From: Mesaphorura yosii
Taxonomy: Eukaryota; Arthropoda; Collembola; Poduromorpha; Tullbergiidae
DNA: 64,000 bases
Direction: 5' to 3'
Assembly: GCA_009869945.1 (NCBI GenBank)
Contig: WIXG01000164.1
Location: 1-64,000, forward strand
A model generated the notes under the pieces. It made no database searches. It saw only the letters and a list, made by a program, of their open reading frames with translations, and was not told the origin of the DNA. The translations under genes were made by a program, and so were the position numbers. Position 1 is the first letter of the stretch. Each line of letters opens with the position of its first letter. Shown here in pieces: positions 47,501 to 58,334 of this stretch.

Positions 47501-48447
47501 TTACGGATTCGTGCTAACGATGAACGAGTTACGAAGCGCGTTCAAAATCTCTTGATTCTTACTCCGCTTAAGCGTTGGATTTAAATCTGCGGGGTGAAAT
47601 GTGCCTCTTCTGAAGAAGCTGAACAGGCAACCCATTTCAAGGCACTTTAGCGTTTAGTCCAGCTTACTTCAATTTAAATTACTGAACTGCTCTTTTATAT
47701 ACACTCACGAGTGACTGAATCGTAAATTAGAATTAGGAAACGAAAATCAAAGCCAAAACGAAGCTCAACGCCCTGTCTTCTCGAAGTCTTAGGGAAGAGT
47801 GTGACGCAAGAGGATAAAGCCAACATGAATTACAAATTCTTGGAGTGCAGGAAAGAAACTTAAAGTAAAACGGATGTTGTTCGCGTTTGCAGTAGTCCCA
47901 AAGCAGTCTAGTCTACTGCGCGCGCGTATGAAGACAGTAAATCAGGTCCAAAATTTTGTTCTTATTAACTTAACCCAAAAACACCAAAGTAATGAACTAC
48001 ATTCCTCATTTCATATGTGTTCTTCTAGCTCTTGGCCATGAAACCGATGAATGAACGATGAACGCTCCATCGTAATTCCGTTGCATTGTATTGGGTAATG
48101 GAAGAAAGTGATAATGTGTTGTACCGTCGTGCCTTATCTAAAATCGTGGACGTACTGTGCGGGTCTAAAAATAGTCACTCACCAAGTAACTCGTCGGTGA
48201 GCGATGCCAAATACTCGACAATGTTGTCAGGCTGATGGCGAATGCACTCGCGAGCCAGAATCTCAAGCAGTTGTGGAAGACCAGAAGGCAACTTGATCTC
48301 TAGACGCGTTGTTGTTGCTCGGAGTCGAGTCGTCGTCGTCGCAGACGCAGGCGAAGCAGCAGTTCCGAACCCCGAGCACGGCGATGATGATCGGTTCATG
48401 TTCATGTTCATATTTTGGAGCGAATCTTCTCGAAACCTGGAATACAT
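44552..48447 (-). CDS. RIIa-domain protein with five IQ motifs (Sp17-like)
   Basis: Eight exons: 48447-48183, 47475-47344, 47109-46027, 45903-45642, 45551-45430, 45272-45190, 45109-45039, 44654-44552; every join keeps frame and gives 706 residues. Residues about 55-88 (LPQLLEILARECIRHQPDNI) match the RIIa dimerisation/docking domain of Sp17 and CABYR, which binds A-kinase anchoring proteins. Five IQ motifs follow, mostly with exon boundaries between them: VKIQASYRGYKTRK, TKIQSGVRGFLTRR, AKIQAGFRGFKARR, CIQANFRGYKARR and VKIQATVRGFLARRR. They would bind calmodulin. A long acidic Ser/Glu-rich region lies between IQ2 and IQ3. RIIa plus IQ is typical of sperm-flagellum and cilium proteins. The first intron (707 bp) is long for the locus. 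Confidence 0.78.
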
Positions 48448-48990
48448 TCGCAGTGCAGTTTGCTGTTTGCTATCTATTTTCAGCGTGAGCGTGAGAACGT
48501 GGTAGTCAGCGATTCAAGGCCAAAACTGGTGCCAGAAGTCAAAAAAGTTGTGGCTGTGCTGTGGCTGAAGACACCTGCAAAATATTCGGGAGACGGGAGA
48601 TGATTAATTGAGACCATGAACGAGAACAAGAAACAGAATAGCAACAAGATCTGGCAATGGCGATGACGATAAAGCAGATGCATGGCAAAGTGGCAACTTT
48701 CAACTTGGCAGTGGCAATGATGTAATGTCGGGCCATGACGTGATTTAGAAATCTTGTACGCATTTGTCAAAGTAGTCAAAGCGGCTTAGAAGAATCCATC
48801 AATCTTTGTTCTCTGGCGGGCACGATCATCGATCAGATGAATGCCTATTAATAATATGCATTTAGCAAGCAAGTAACAATTCGGAGCTCCGGAAGCGGTC
48901 TATGAGCTTAAATTTCACTTTTATTATGCTGCCTCCTATTCTAAGGACTTGGCTCGTCATTGACTGAGCTGGGCTTGTAATGAGCTTAGA
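48448..48990. other. 5' flank of the RIIa/IQ gene
   Basis: Spacer with no supported gene; the ATG at 48447 may be preceded by a 5' UTR exon not identified here. Confidence 0.35.
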
Positions 48991-50430
48991 TTAGACATTT
49001 TTGATGGTGACGAGATAGGAAAAGGCTGCAAAAATGTAGTCAACGATGGAAGTGGTCGAAATGCGGTGAAATCCCCACGGACGAAACACCATGAATCGAA
49101 ATCCCGCCACTCGCTTATCAAGCTCAACCCGTTTGTACTCTCTTCCAGCTGCCCTCTGTGACGTAGTGCCCAATTCCCGGGTTCCAAGGCCCGCTCCTTG
49201 CTCAGCTCGCTGTGCCAGCTTGGCTTCGACGAGCTTGCGCTTGAGGAAGGTGCCGAACCGAAGCGACTTTGTGTACACATTCGACATTGGGAGGTAAAGA
49301 AGGTAGATTCGGAGCGTGACGGCCACGCCGTTGGTGACGAAGAACGCCGAGAGGACGACGGAGTAGTTGGTCTTTAGCGCTCCGTACAGCAGCAGGACCG
49401 TCGTCCCCATGTTGAACATCTCCTGCACAAACAGGAGCCGCCCAAACACTCCGTTCAGGACGGTCACGAAGATCCGCAGGCTGTGGTACAGTCCCAACTC
49501 GTCCTCCGCCTCCTGTACGCCTTTTCGCTCCACCCGCTCCCGGAGCTTGTCCAGGGCGTGGCAGACTGTGCGACACATCATGCTCATGAGGACGTCGAAG
49601 CTGCCCAGAATCGCCCACGCGATGCAACCCGTGTACGCCTCCACCACGCTCATGCCCAGTTTCGCGCTCAGCAGCCCGAATGGCGCCCCCGGCGTGTTCC
49701 CGTACGCAGGCAGCAGTCGCTCTCCTTTGTTCTCGTGCCCGATGATTAGGGAGCTGAGGAATGGCGGGAATTTTGGGATTCCAAAGGCCATGCCGGTAAG
49801 TGTAAGGATGGAGCTGGCCAACGTGGCTGCGCTCAGCCCAAACTGGATCTTGAGGAATTTGTGGCGCTTCACGGCTTCGGAGCGTGGTTGATTGCGGGTG
49901 ATTGTTTCGGCTAGATGGTGCTCGAGCCCAAGCCACATGCAAATCGTGCGCGCCATGGCCCGCATCTGAAGCGCTTGGGTGAAGAAGAGGGATGAAATTA
50001 GGAGGTAGCCAAAGATCCAGAGCCCAAGAAACATGTAGCTGTTCTTCATCGTCTCGTACTTGTAGCGGGTCCGGTACGCGAAGCCCAGGAGCGCGTGCTG
50101 CTTCACCAAGTACAGAATCAGGTACGCGTAGTTCAGGCACCACAGCAGTCGTTTCAGGCTCACACCAAGGATCCGCACCCGGTACGTACCGTCTTTCCCG
50201 CCCCGCTCATACTTGAACGGCAGAATGCCCAGCCAGCCCACGGCTTGGAAGTAACGCCCGTAAAGATCAAAGATAGTAGTGCCCGACTCGGCCTGGGCAT
50301 TTGCCGGGGTCCCATTTTGGGCGCTCGATATCCTTCGCTCTCGTACTCCTATCCGTGTCGGGGATTCCTCCATTCTGAGTCTGACTTCTCGAGGCAAACG
50401 ACGCTTGGCTACTGTTTGAGGAAGTAACAC
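48991..50430 (-). CDS. Seven-helix chemoreceptor (gustatory-receptor-like), single exon
   Basis: A 479-residue frame, GC-richer than its surroundings. After an Arg-rich start come about seven hydrophobic segments, among them RLLWCLNYAYLILYLV, FLGLWIFGYLLISSLFF and VEAYTGCIAWAILGSFDVL. The cytosolic loop ALDKLRERVERKG and a final segment STTSIVDYIFAAFSYLVTIK correspond in position to the TYhhhhxQF end of arthropod gustatory receptors. There is no intron, unlike the copy at 35.1 kb. Length is at the upper end of the family. Ligand unknown. A second ATG 19 codons downstream is an alternative start. Confidence 0.75.
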   Translation of the reverse strand: MLLPQTVAKRRLPREVRLRMEESPTRIGVRERRISSAQNGTPANAQAESGTTIFDLYGRYFQAVGWLGILPFKYERGGKDGTYRVRILGVSLKRLLWCLNYAYLILYLVKQHALLGFAYRTRYKYETMKNSYMFLGLWIFGYLLISSLFFTQALQMRAMARTICMWLGLEHHLAETITRNQPRSEAVKRHKFLKIQFGLSAATLASSILTLTGMAFGIPKFPPFLSSLIIGHENKGERLLPAYGNTPGAPFGLLSAKLGMSVVEAYTGCIAWAILGSFDVLMSMMCRTVCHALDKLRERVERKGVQEAEDELGLYHSLRIFVTVLNGVFGRLLFVQEMFNMGTTVLLLYGALKTNYSVVLSAFFVTNGVAVTLRIYLLYLPMSNVYTKSLRFGTFLKRKLVEAKLAQRAEQGAGLGTRELGTTSQRAAGREYKRVELDKRVAGFRFMVFRPWGFHRISTTSIVDYIFAAFSYLVTIKNV

Positions 50431-52738
50431 CTTGCGCGGCAGGTGTCAAGCCCCTCACGCTGACGTTAAAGCACGCGTCGAACATTGCGCAAATGAGCCG
50501 TTGAAACAACAGCCCAATGAATTATGAAGGCATTTATAGCCGCTTCACTCGACTACGGTTCCAATATGGACACGGGCACCTCAATCGATAGCGTAGAGAA
50601 GCAGGTCTGGGTTTGGCCGGTTTGGTGATGCAATTGGAAACGCAATTAGTCAATCTCAATCAGTTAACTAACAGCATTGGCAAACCCAAGGCGTCAAGAT
50701 TACATGACCATTGTGATTACCTGGTCGCTACGTTAAAAGGTCGATTTATCTCAGTGGAATAGAATGAGCAACTCTTTTATTGTGCCATTAACATAACGAA
50801 TAAAACTGAGCAATATTCATAGTTGTAATCGGAAATCGGTGGGATCGGCAGTCGGTCGGCAGTGTCATAATTTCAACGTAAAGTAATAATAATCGTAATT
50901 CGTAAAATTGCAGTAACTCGCCTCGGCAGTTCAAGGCAGACTTCATTTGCTTAGCGTGGTCATAAAAATACTTACACGCGAACGTGAAGTTATGCTTTGC
51001 TAATTAAATTTAATGAGACGAGACTTTTACCAAACAAGATGTGAACCAAACGTATTCTTGTTTTGTACTTCTAACAATCGCTGAATCAATAACAATTTAT
51101 TGCATAAAATGACCGTTTTAATCTGTGGCCAATCGACTGTCTCAATTTTTGCAATGAAAACATGAAAATGGGCTAACTCGCTGCACATCGTTCGAGCGAT
51201 GAGCCAAGATCGAAGATCTCCTCTTGATAAGTTCTAGGCTGGCCTTGTCGCCGTCTCTTCGCTTTCTGCTAATGACATTCACACGAAGATAAATCCACAT
51301 TGCATAAATCAAAGGCAAAGTGCAAGGCAACCGCACGAAAACAAGATGATGATCAAAGCAGCAGCAGCGAAGCGAAGGCTAATGACAATTTCCCGATTTT
51401 GCGGCCCGTTTGCTTGCTGTTTGTGTCATGTTGCCAGCTGCCAACTGAGTTTCTTCTGAATGTTTGCGTCTTGTCGTCTGGCATAAATCTTCGTACGTAA
51501 ACTTTAGAACTAGTACGAAATGTTCCACGCAAAATGCAAAGCTGCGCTGCGGTGTGATGACGCAATTGTCACCTTTTCGTATTCGCAGATCGCAAATCAC
51601 AACCAAAGAATCGCAGCCAGCCAGCCTCACGAACAAAAACAACATTTTCGGACTCGGGTTCTTCAAAGCTCGTAATTCGTAAACACGTTCCGATGCGGTG
51701 CATGCTAATTTTAAATCCCTCGCTCGCACATGGTATTTTTAAATGTCAAGAAACAGATTTGCAGTACAGATTTGGGTTCTAGACTCAAGTGTTCAGTTTA
51801 GAGTTCGCATTCTTCCGAGATGATTGAAACAAGCCGACAGCCGAAAGCCTGGTGCTGCGCTGGCGTGGTGAGTGAAATGGAATGCGGCCAACTCTGACAC
51901 ATTCACGTACTTGAATTCTGAATTCGTGAATAATGCGTAGCAGAGTGCAAAATATTACGCAAAAGCAAAAGCAAGACTCAAGAGTCCTTACCGTAATGCG
52001 AAACAGGGCACAGCGCAGTGAAGATTCTGCTAGAAATTCGAATCAAGTCCGAGAAAGTGGCACATGAACTGAATTCGTGTCGAACTCAACTGCGTTTCGC
52101 GTTTTGGAATGATGTAGTACTTGAAAAAGAATAACATTAAACAATCCGAAAATTGTGTTATTTTGGAATTAAACTTTCAACGGACTCATAAAACACAGAA
52201 CATGATTACAACCTTGTGAGCTTCTTGAAGGCTTGGGTGACCAACTTGACGCGAGACATTTGCATCTTTGCATGTCAAATGGCATCGCCTTGTAAAAACT
52301 TTAGCAGATATTTAACCAAAAGACTGAGGATGCACTCGGAATCTCACTTATGACTGAGCAGCTACAATGCAGCTAGGATTCAGGATGCTAAATTACCATG
52401 GACGTGCGTGGAGGACGATGGCACAACAAATCATACCCCCATGCAGTGTCCATGTCCCACATCGATCGGGCATGTCTTGTACTTATACAAAATTGCATTA
52501 TTGCATTGATCAAGCTTTAATTTAGGTCTCCGTCTCTACGCCGTCCACGTAGCGTAAAAGTGGACCTTTTGCCTCTTGTTGCTTACATCTCACTGTCACC
52601 ATCATCATCTGATTATTGATTTAACTTGCATTCTCCGAGATATCAGGCTCCTTTCGATTCCACATTGAGTCTTGCGTGCTGCGTGTGCGTGACAATCTTC
52701 TACAAGGTTAGCGGACCGTTAGCCGCAGTGGATTCGTG
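50431..52738. other. Long intergenic region, nothing recognised
   Basis: 2.3 kb of AT-rich sequence between the chemoreceptor and IFT43. Open frames around 51.3-51.7 kb occur on both strands and show no family resemblance or splice context; none was accepted. Confidence 0.4.
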
Positions 52739-53941
52739 ATGGATGAAAAATTCTTGGACACACTCAAGACCTTCTCCGTCAAGGACATCATTGCTGATGT
52801 TGTAAGTTGCTGTCCGTGCTCGATCCCCCTATCGGGTGTTGTAGTTGCCAGTTGCAGTGTCACAGTCCCAAGTCCCAAAGGACCTTGGTCCATTTTTGAG
52901 CATGTCAGGATTTTAACATACATTTTGTCGTATTTCTCTGCCGTGGTGTCGTATTGCACTTATAGCAAAGACCGGCGACTTCAACAACACGCCGCCTGAA
53001 GACGGCTTCGAGGCGAGTGCCTGGTGCTGGTGCAAGCAATCCGCTGGACAGTATTGAGTCCTTCAAGCCGCCGCCATCGGGCGAAACTGTGACTGTGGGT
53101 GGGATGGGTCCCAGCGTCCTGGAGTCATTTCATAGGCCAGGGACGTCGATGGTGTCGAACAGGCCGCCATCGGTAAGTTTTTCACCTACGTATCGATTCA
53201 TTGACATGATTTATGTGTCAATTGACGAATTTGCATATTGCATAATTGCATTGTACGATTAGTCAGCGTTTGCCAGTGCCAGTGGAAGAGGCGGAAGTTG
53301 GCGGCTTGACTCAGCTGCGCCAACGAGAGGAAGACCGGGGACCACATTTCGTCCGAAATCAACCCGGCCGGGCAACACGTTCGGATTTTCCGATGATGGA
53401 GGTATTCTGCGATGGAATTCACCCTAAAAGCTAGGCACTACGCACTATTTAGTCTCTGTATTTGCCTCTTTGCCACTTTCCAGATGATGGGCTGAATATT
53501 CCGGATTTGGACGACGTCGCCGAAGAAGAATTTACGCAGACCGTGGCCTCTGCTCCTGAGTGAGTTGAGCATTTACAATTGTATAATAGTTAGTGAGAAT
53601 TTTCGATTTATCTTCTGACCTCTTCCATTCAGGTATGAAGTGCAGCGGCTCACGAGTCTTCGGGAGCTGGACGCTGAACTGGCAAAGAACAAATCATTCT
53701 GCGTCGTTGATGGAATCGACCTCCGTAAGCTCGCACGGAAAATGGTGCCGGAAAGGAAGCTCATCGAGGTAAGCGTAGCACTTTACGGGCCGGCCAACAA
53801 TTCATTCGTTTAACTGAATTCCTTCATTTAATGCAGTTGGACGATGTGTGGACCTACAACAGCTTATACTCCGAGCTTGCAGCCAGATTCGAAGAAGGGC
53901 GGATCCGAGGCGGTGATGGAAATCAAAGATTCCAAAAGTAA
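52739..53941 (+). CDS. IFT43: Intraflagellar transport protein 43 (IFT-A subunit)
   Basis: Six short exons: 52739-52801, 52966-53172, 53263-53401, 53484-53559, 53633-53768, 53837-53941; 241 residues. The N-terminal 130 residues are disordered and Arg/Ser/Pro-rich. The C-terminal part carries the conserved IFT43 signature LNIPDLDDVAEEEF-x-x-x-VASAPE, followed by the helical RLTSLRELDAEL, a GIDLRKLARKMVPE-like block and LDDVWTYNSLYSEL, matching the order IPDLEEV, RDLDNDL, EIDLKLL, WDWDHLF in vertebrate IFT43. IFT43 is a small subunit of IFT complex A, used in retrograde transport in cilia. AATAAA at 54035. It is convergent with NSRP1, with 203 bp between. Confidence 0.85.
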
Positions 53942-54144
53942 TTTGTTCCAGTTTGACTACAAAAATATTTACTTCTGCCACGTCGCAGTCCCTTTACTTA
54001 ACGTTTTGACAAAACTGATTTGTGATTAACGACTAATAAAGAATGCAATTCTACAAGATAAATTATTCAGCCCTGGAGCCTAGCCATTGGGTAAATATCG
54101 CAAGTGGAATATAAAGATTACGTCAAGATATTTGCATAGTAAAT

Positions 54145-55968
54145 TTAGTCCTTAGCCACAATAGCCACCTGAAGCGTTCCCTTTCTCTCCAAGTATCTGG
54201 CCACTGCGTCATCAAACAAGGCGCCCACGGTCCGCTTCTCCCAGATTGAAGTTTTAGGTTTGACTACCGCCGCCACTGATCCTGGCTTGGCTTCTTGTTC
54301 CACAGATTTATCTGCTGACGGTGGCAAAACTGGCTTTTCCTCCTTTGCACTCGATTCTGAGACAGCAGTCTTCTTTCGGTCATCATCTCTTTCTTGCTTA
54401 ACATGTCTCGGACTTGGACTTCGTCTTCGTCGGTCATGTCTATCTCGATCTCTGTCGTCGGTTTTATGTTTCTCATCGTCGTGGTGTCGGCCGCTGCCGC
54501 TGCTTCGATAGTGATGCGATCGTCTGTCATCTCGATCACGATCCCGATCTCTGTCATGATATCGACTTGTCCCTGACGACCGGCCGTGATGGCTATCGTG
54601 CCTTCTGTCCCTGTCTCGATCGCGGTCGTCATCTCGATGCCTTCTTCTGTGATGGTCTTCCTCCTCCCTTCTGCGCCTTCTTCGTCGCTCCTCTTCTTCC
54701 TCATCTCTTCGACGACGTCGCCGCCTTTCGTCTTCATCATCTTCATCTGATCTGCGACCTTTTCGTCTTCGGTCGTCATCGTCTTGATCTCGATCTTTAC
54801 GCCTGTCGTGATCTCTTTTATGATCCCGGTCACTTCGTTTATCATCTTCATGTCTGGACCGGTGTTTATCTTTCTCGTCTTCCTTCTTTGGTTGGTCAAC
54901 GGAATCTTCGTCGACCTCTTCCTTTTCCTCCTTTACCACTACTTCTGGTTCTGATTGATTCTGATCATTTTGATTTTCCTTTATAGGTTCCGATGATTCC
55001 GACTTGACCACTTCTGGAGGGTTGGTATTATTTTTGTCTTCATGCTCCATTGTCTGCCTGTACAAGTGTCGATAGAACCCAGAAAGATCCTTCTGCTTCG
55101 TGACTTCTGTCAGCGCTGAAAAATCGAGACGAATTAATGGAAGTAACCAATTAACGCTACTGAATATATGAATACTGTCGAATCGAATCATAGACCAAGG
55201 GTTTGCTTACCATCTATGGAATCCAGTCTCTCTTCTTCTTCCTTCAGCTTCTCTAATTCTTCCATCTTCTTTCTATAGGCGCTTGTGACAAATTCTTCTT
55301 TATCTTTGAACTCGTCACCCTCCTTCTCCCGTTCTTTCTGAACTTCTCTCTCGACTCTTTCTTCGTGTTCACGTTGTCGTCTGGCAGCCGTTTTTAACAG
55401 ATTATCGATGTACTTGGGTTTCTTATCTTCGGCTGCTTTCTTCTTTTCTTTTTCTTGACGAGACTTTGCTTGCATTCCGTCGTAAATTTCGTCGTACTCG
55501 TAAATACTTGCGTCTTCCTCCAGAGCCTTCTTCATCACCTGCATCGATTGCTTCTGTTGAATTGAACCGGTTGCAATTTGGACGGGTGGCAGCTGCAATT
55601 CATTAGGATTCAGATAAAATCAGACTGAAGTTAAATGTGACGAACTTTAGGACTGTTCATGCAAAGGTTGCTTTACCTTCTTCTTAGGGGCCTTATGCCC
55701 ACTTCCACCATCGTCACTTGAGCTTTCTTCATCAGAAGAGGATTTTTCGTCACCGAACACATTCGATCGTTTAGCCAGTTGTTGTTCAATCTTCTGCTTT
55801 CCCAATTCAAATGCAGGATCAACTGCTCCAGGGCCTTTATTAGCTTTCGGTAAGAACACTAGCCCATACCTAAATGACAGACAAATCAAAGAACAATATG
55901 CTTAGTTGTATTAAGTAACTAATAACCTAATTAATGACTTACTTTCCACTCTTCTTTATGTCGTCCAT
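54145..55968 (-). CDS. NSRP1: Nuclear speckle splicing regulatory protein 1
   Basis: Exons 55968-55943, 55869-55677, 55592-55211, 55115-54145; 523 residues. It starts MDDIKKSGKYGLVFLPK, as in NSRP1 (QYGLILPKK). The conserved core is KKALEEDASIYEYDEIYD, then KKPKYIDNLLKTAARR, EEFVTSAYRKKMEEL and VTKQKDLSGFYRHLYRQTM, in the same order as vertebrate NSRP1/CCDC55. The second half is an Arg/Asp/His/Ser-rich RS-like region, and the end AVARYLERKG resembles the SARDRYLARQ tail of the family. The role is alternative splice-site choice in nuclear speckles. Gene length and order of motifs are normal. Confidence 0.92.
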
Positions 55969-56486
55969 GCTCTAAGCTTCGCTGGCGCGCTGATTAATGC
56001 ACAAATTCGACGACACAACCACTAAAATTCTGAGCTTGTACGCTGATCTCCCGAAGTCCCGAAACGCTTATTATTTGCCCATTGCATTAGAACTGCTAAA
56101 ACCTTGGAATATCTAAATCAATAGCTAGAATAACCGGGTTATCTTGACACACAAACAGTGGTTCAACCAGTTAAATAGTTAATTCAAGTCGTTAGTCGTA
56201 TTTGCGGCTTTGCTTTTGGCTTTATGTTTGCGGAACTCAAAGTCGTTTCGAATTCGCGCGAAGCGTTCACGTATGCCGAATAAAATCGAAGCTTGTCTTC
56301 AGGGCAGGAAAGCTTAGCGTTGGTTGACTAGCTCAATGATCAAGCAACGTAATGTCACGATTTAATTAGTGATCATGCACAAAATTCAACAGTTTTCGTG
56401 TAAATGTGCATTTAAATGATTGCTGGTCAAATTCAGGTGGTGGTCTGGGGTCTGGTATCTGGCGAATCATATTAAAACCGACGGAG
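55969..56486. other. Spacer between NSRP1 and the small basic protein gene
   Basis: Contains the NSRP1 5' flank; no gene seen. Confidence 0.4.
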
Positions 56487-57063
56487 TTACTTCTTTGCCC
56501 GTGCTCGACGGGCGCGTTCCTTGGCGCGTTTGTCTTGCAAATGCTTGAAAGTGTCGTAAACTTCTGAAGCCAGTCTAGATCGAACCTGGGAAAATGCACA
56601 AGACCGAGTGATTAAATGCGTCAATTATAGGTTGGTAATTTCTATGGGAAGTGCCTACATACCCTCTTTATACGAGTTTCAGCTTCCTTGGCGTTGGCGA
56701 TTTGCTGAGCTTCATCTCGCTTCTGTGTCCGTTGCTGCTCTCGTGCGATAGCATAGTCTTCAATAGCCTGTCACAAAACAGACGAAATGCTCGCATAAGT
56801 TTACGAATTTAAGTCAAGTTGGATAACTACCCTCGTCCATCATATTTCGAGCTTACTTGAACAATTTTATGAGCGATCATCCTCTCCGGCTTCACTTGCC
56901 CTGGGTACGGGTTAAAAGCGGCTCGACCATGGCGGCCGCCTGGGCGGTGTCGACGTCGTGCGAGGCGATGGTGATGTGCGCCCCGGTAAGCTTCTGCGGT
57001 ATCGACCAGGACGAAGAGCACCGCAAAGACCACAAGAATTTGCCGAATCTGCAGAATACGCAT
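56487..57063 (-). CDS. Small secreted basic protein, unrecognised (three exons)
   Basis: Exons 57063-56857, 56767-56663, 56585-56487 (all phase 0) give 136 residues. A strong signal peptide (ILVVFAVLFVLVDTAEA, cleavage before YRG) is followed by a His/Arg-rich stretch (HHHRLARRRHRPGGRHGR), NPYPGQVKPERMI and a charged helix through AIAREQQRTQKRDEAQQIAN. The end is KERARRARAKK. The mature chain would be about 110 residues and extremely basic. I recognise no family. Heparin- or nucleic-acid-binding, an antimicrobial role or a structural role are all possible; none is shown. Confidence 0.6.
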
Positions 57064-57380
57064 GGTTGTAGGTTTTATGAGACGGGTCCTGCCTGCCACT
57101 GGAAATGCGAAGTCAATCGGGCGAAAAATGGATATGCGTTCTTCTGAAAACGTGCTGTTGCAATTCGACTGATTGTGATACTCATGCGGGCGGGGTCGAG
57201 TTCGGACAAGAGAGAAGAGATGCAAGAATCCCGGTTGAAATGAGTGGTAGACAGAGAACAATGTGAAAGTACATTTATTTGTGTCATCGTAACAAGAACA
57301 ACAAACTAAGGAACTGGAAATTGGCTATGAGTCCCAATATTTTGCAGCACGACGGGTTAGCCGGTCAGCATGCTAGAAAA
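57064..57380. other. Short spacer before the Kazal gene 3' end
   Basis: Nothing recognised apart from the leader of the small basic protein. Confidence 0.35.
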
Positions 57381-58334
57381 TCAATTGCGAATTTCTTTCC
57401 TTCGTTTCTCGCAGCCTCCATTATGAACCAGCGTCAATTCTGAAAGATCGGCCACAGTCACATTGTCATGTATGGGCATATTCCATATTAAAAATCACGG
57501 CAAACTGCAAATAAGTTGACATACCTGGAGAACATTTCTGAGCGCAATCAAGCTCGCAAAAATTTGCGTACGTCTTCCCATCTGACCCACACACCGGAGC
57601 CAGGTCATAGTGACACGTGCACTTCGAGGCGTAGTCAGAGCAAGATGGAGGTGGAATGCTTGTGCTCTCAGCAGAATTGCCGCCGCCAGAAGCCGCGACA
57701 GCGGCTGCTGTATCATGTGGGTGCGAATTTGTGGCGCTTCCGCTGGCATTCATTCCTGAAAGCAAAAGCAAGTAGAAGGAGACTGTGATTAGTGATTAGG
57801 ATTAGCTCGATTACAGGATTTCGAAGCAGTGGGGCAGGTCAGGCCAAGTATGGTGGTGGTGCTGCTAAGATATTGTAAATTACCAAGATGAATGCAAAAC
57901 TCGTCACATTTCTCCAGAACTTGGACGTCTTCACTTTCGCACGCTGCGGGACTGCATTCGATCTCCACGATCGATTCCACAATATTAATGAAGGGTGGCG
58001 GAGGTGGTGGCGTCGTCGTGGTCGTTGTCGTCTTGGAGTTCGCAGTCCTGCTTTTTGGCTTGGCTGGCGCGGCTGCGATGGCGACAGGACGCGGAACCAG
58101 GCGAACTGTCGTCGTGGTGGTTCTTGTTGGGTCAGAATTTTGTTTCGCCTTTGTGCATCCAGATGGTCCAGGAATGATCCAATTGCTCGTCAGGTTCCGA
58201 ATTGTGAAGCGGACCATCGCGATAAACGGAGAGCGTTTCTCTTCAGGACTGAAGAGGCTGAAGCAATTTCCAGTATTCGGAAGAATGACAATGGTCATGG
58301 CGCTGACGCAGGCGAGGAGCAGGAAATACTTCAT
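57381..58334 (-). CDS. Secreted Kazal-type inhibitor-like protein
   Basis: Exons 58334-57884, 57755-57525, 57439-57381 (joins phase 1), 246 residues. The signal peptide is FLLLACVSAMTIVI. A Thr/Pro-rich middle (TTTTTTTPPPPPP) and a small Cys cluster (ECSPAACESEDVQVLEKCDEFC) precede a Ser/Ala/Gly linker. A single Kazal domain at about 189-240 reads CTCHYDLAPVCGSDGKTYAN, FCELDCAQKC, then in the last exon PELTLVHNGGC. The pattern CxxxxxPVCGSDGxTYxNxCxLxC...GxC is diagnostic. Kazal domains inhibit serine proteases through the loop before PVCG; the residues here (CHYDL) would place an aromatic or Asp near P1. It ends in a basic KRRKEIRN. Confidence 0.82.

Noticed and set aside
49202-50143. 313-codon minus-strand frame overlapping the chemoreceptor
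   Set aside because: Arises from the high GC of the receptor gene; rich in Arg/Ala/Pro and lacks any domain.
51300-51730. Opposed frames of 66-116 codons
   Set aside because: Both strands open over the same bases, no homology, no signal peptide or splice signals supporting either.
54414-54986. 190-codon plus-strand frame opposite NSRP1
   Set aside because: Antisense of the Arg/Asp/His RS-like region; low-complexity artefact.
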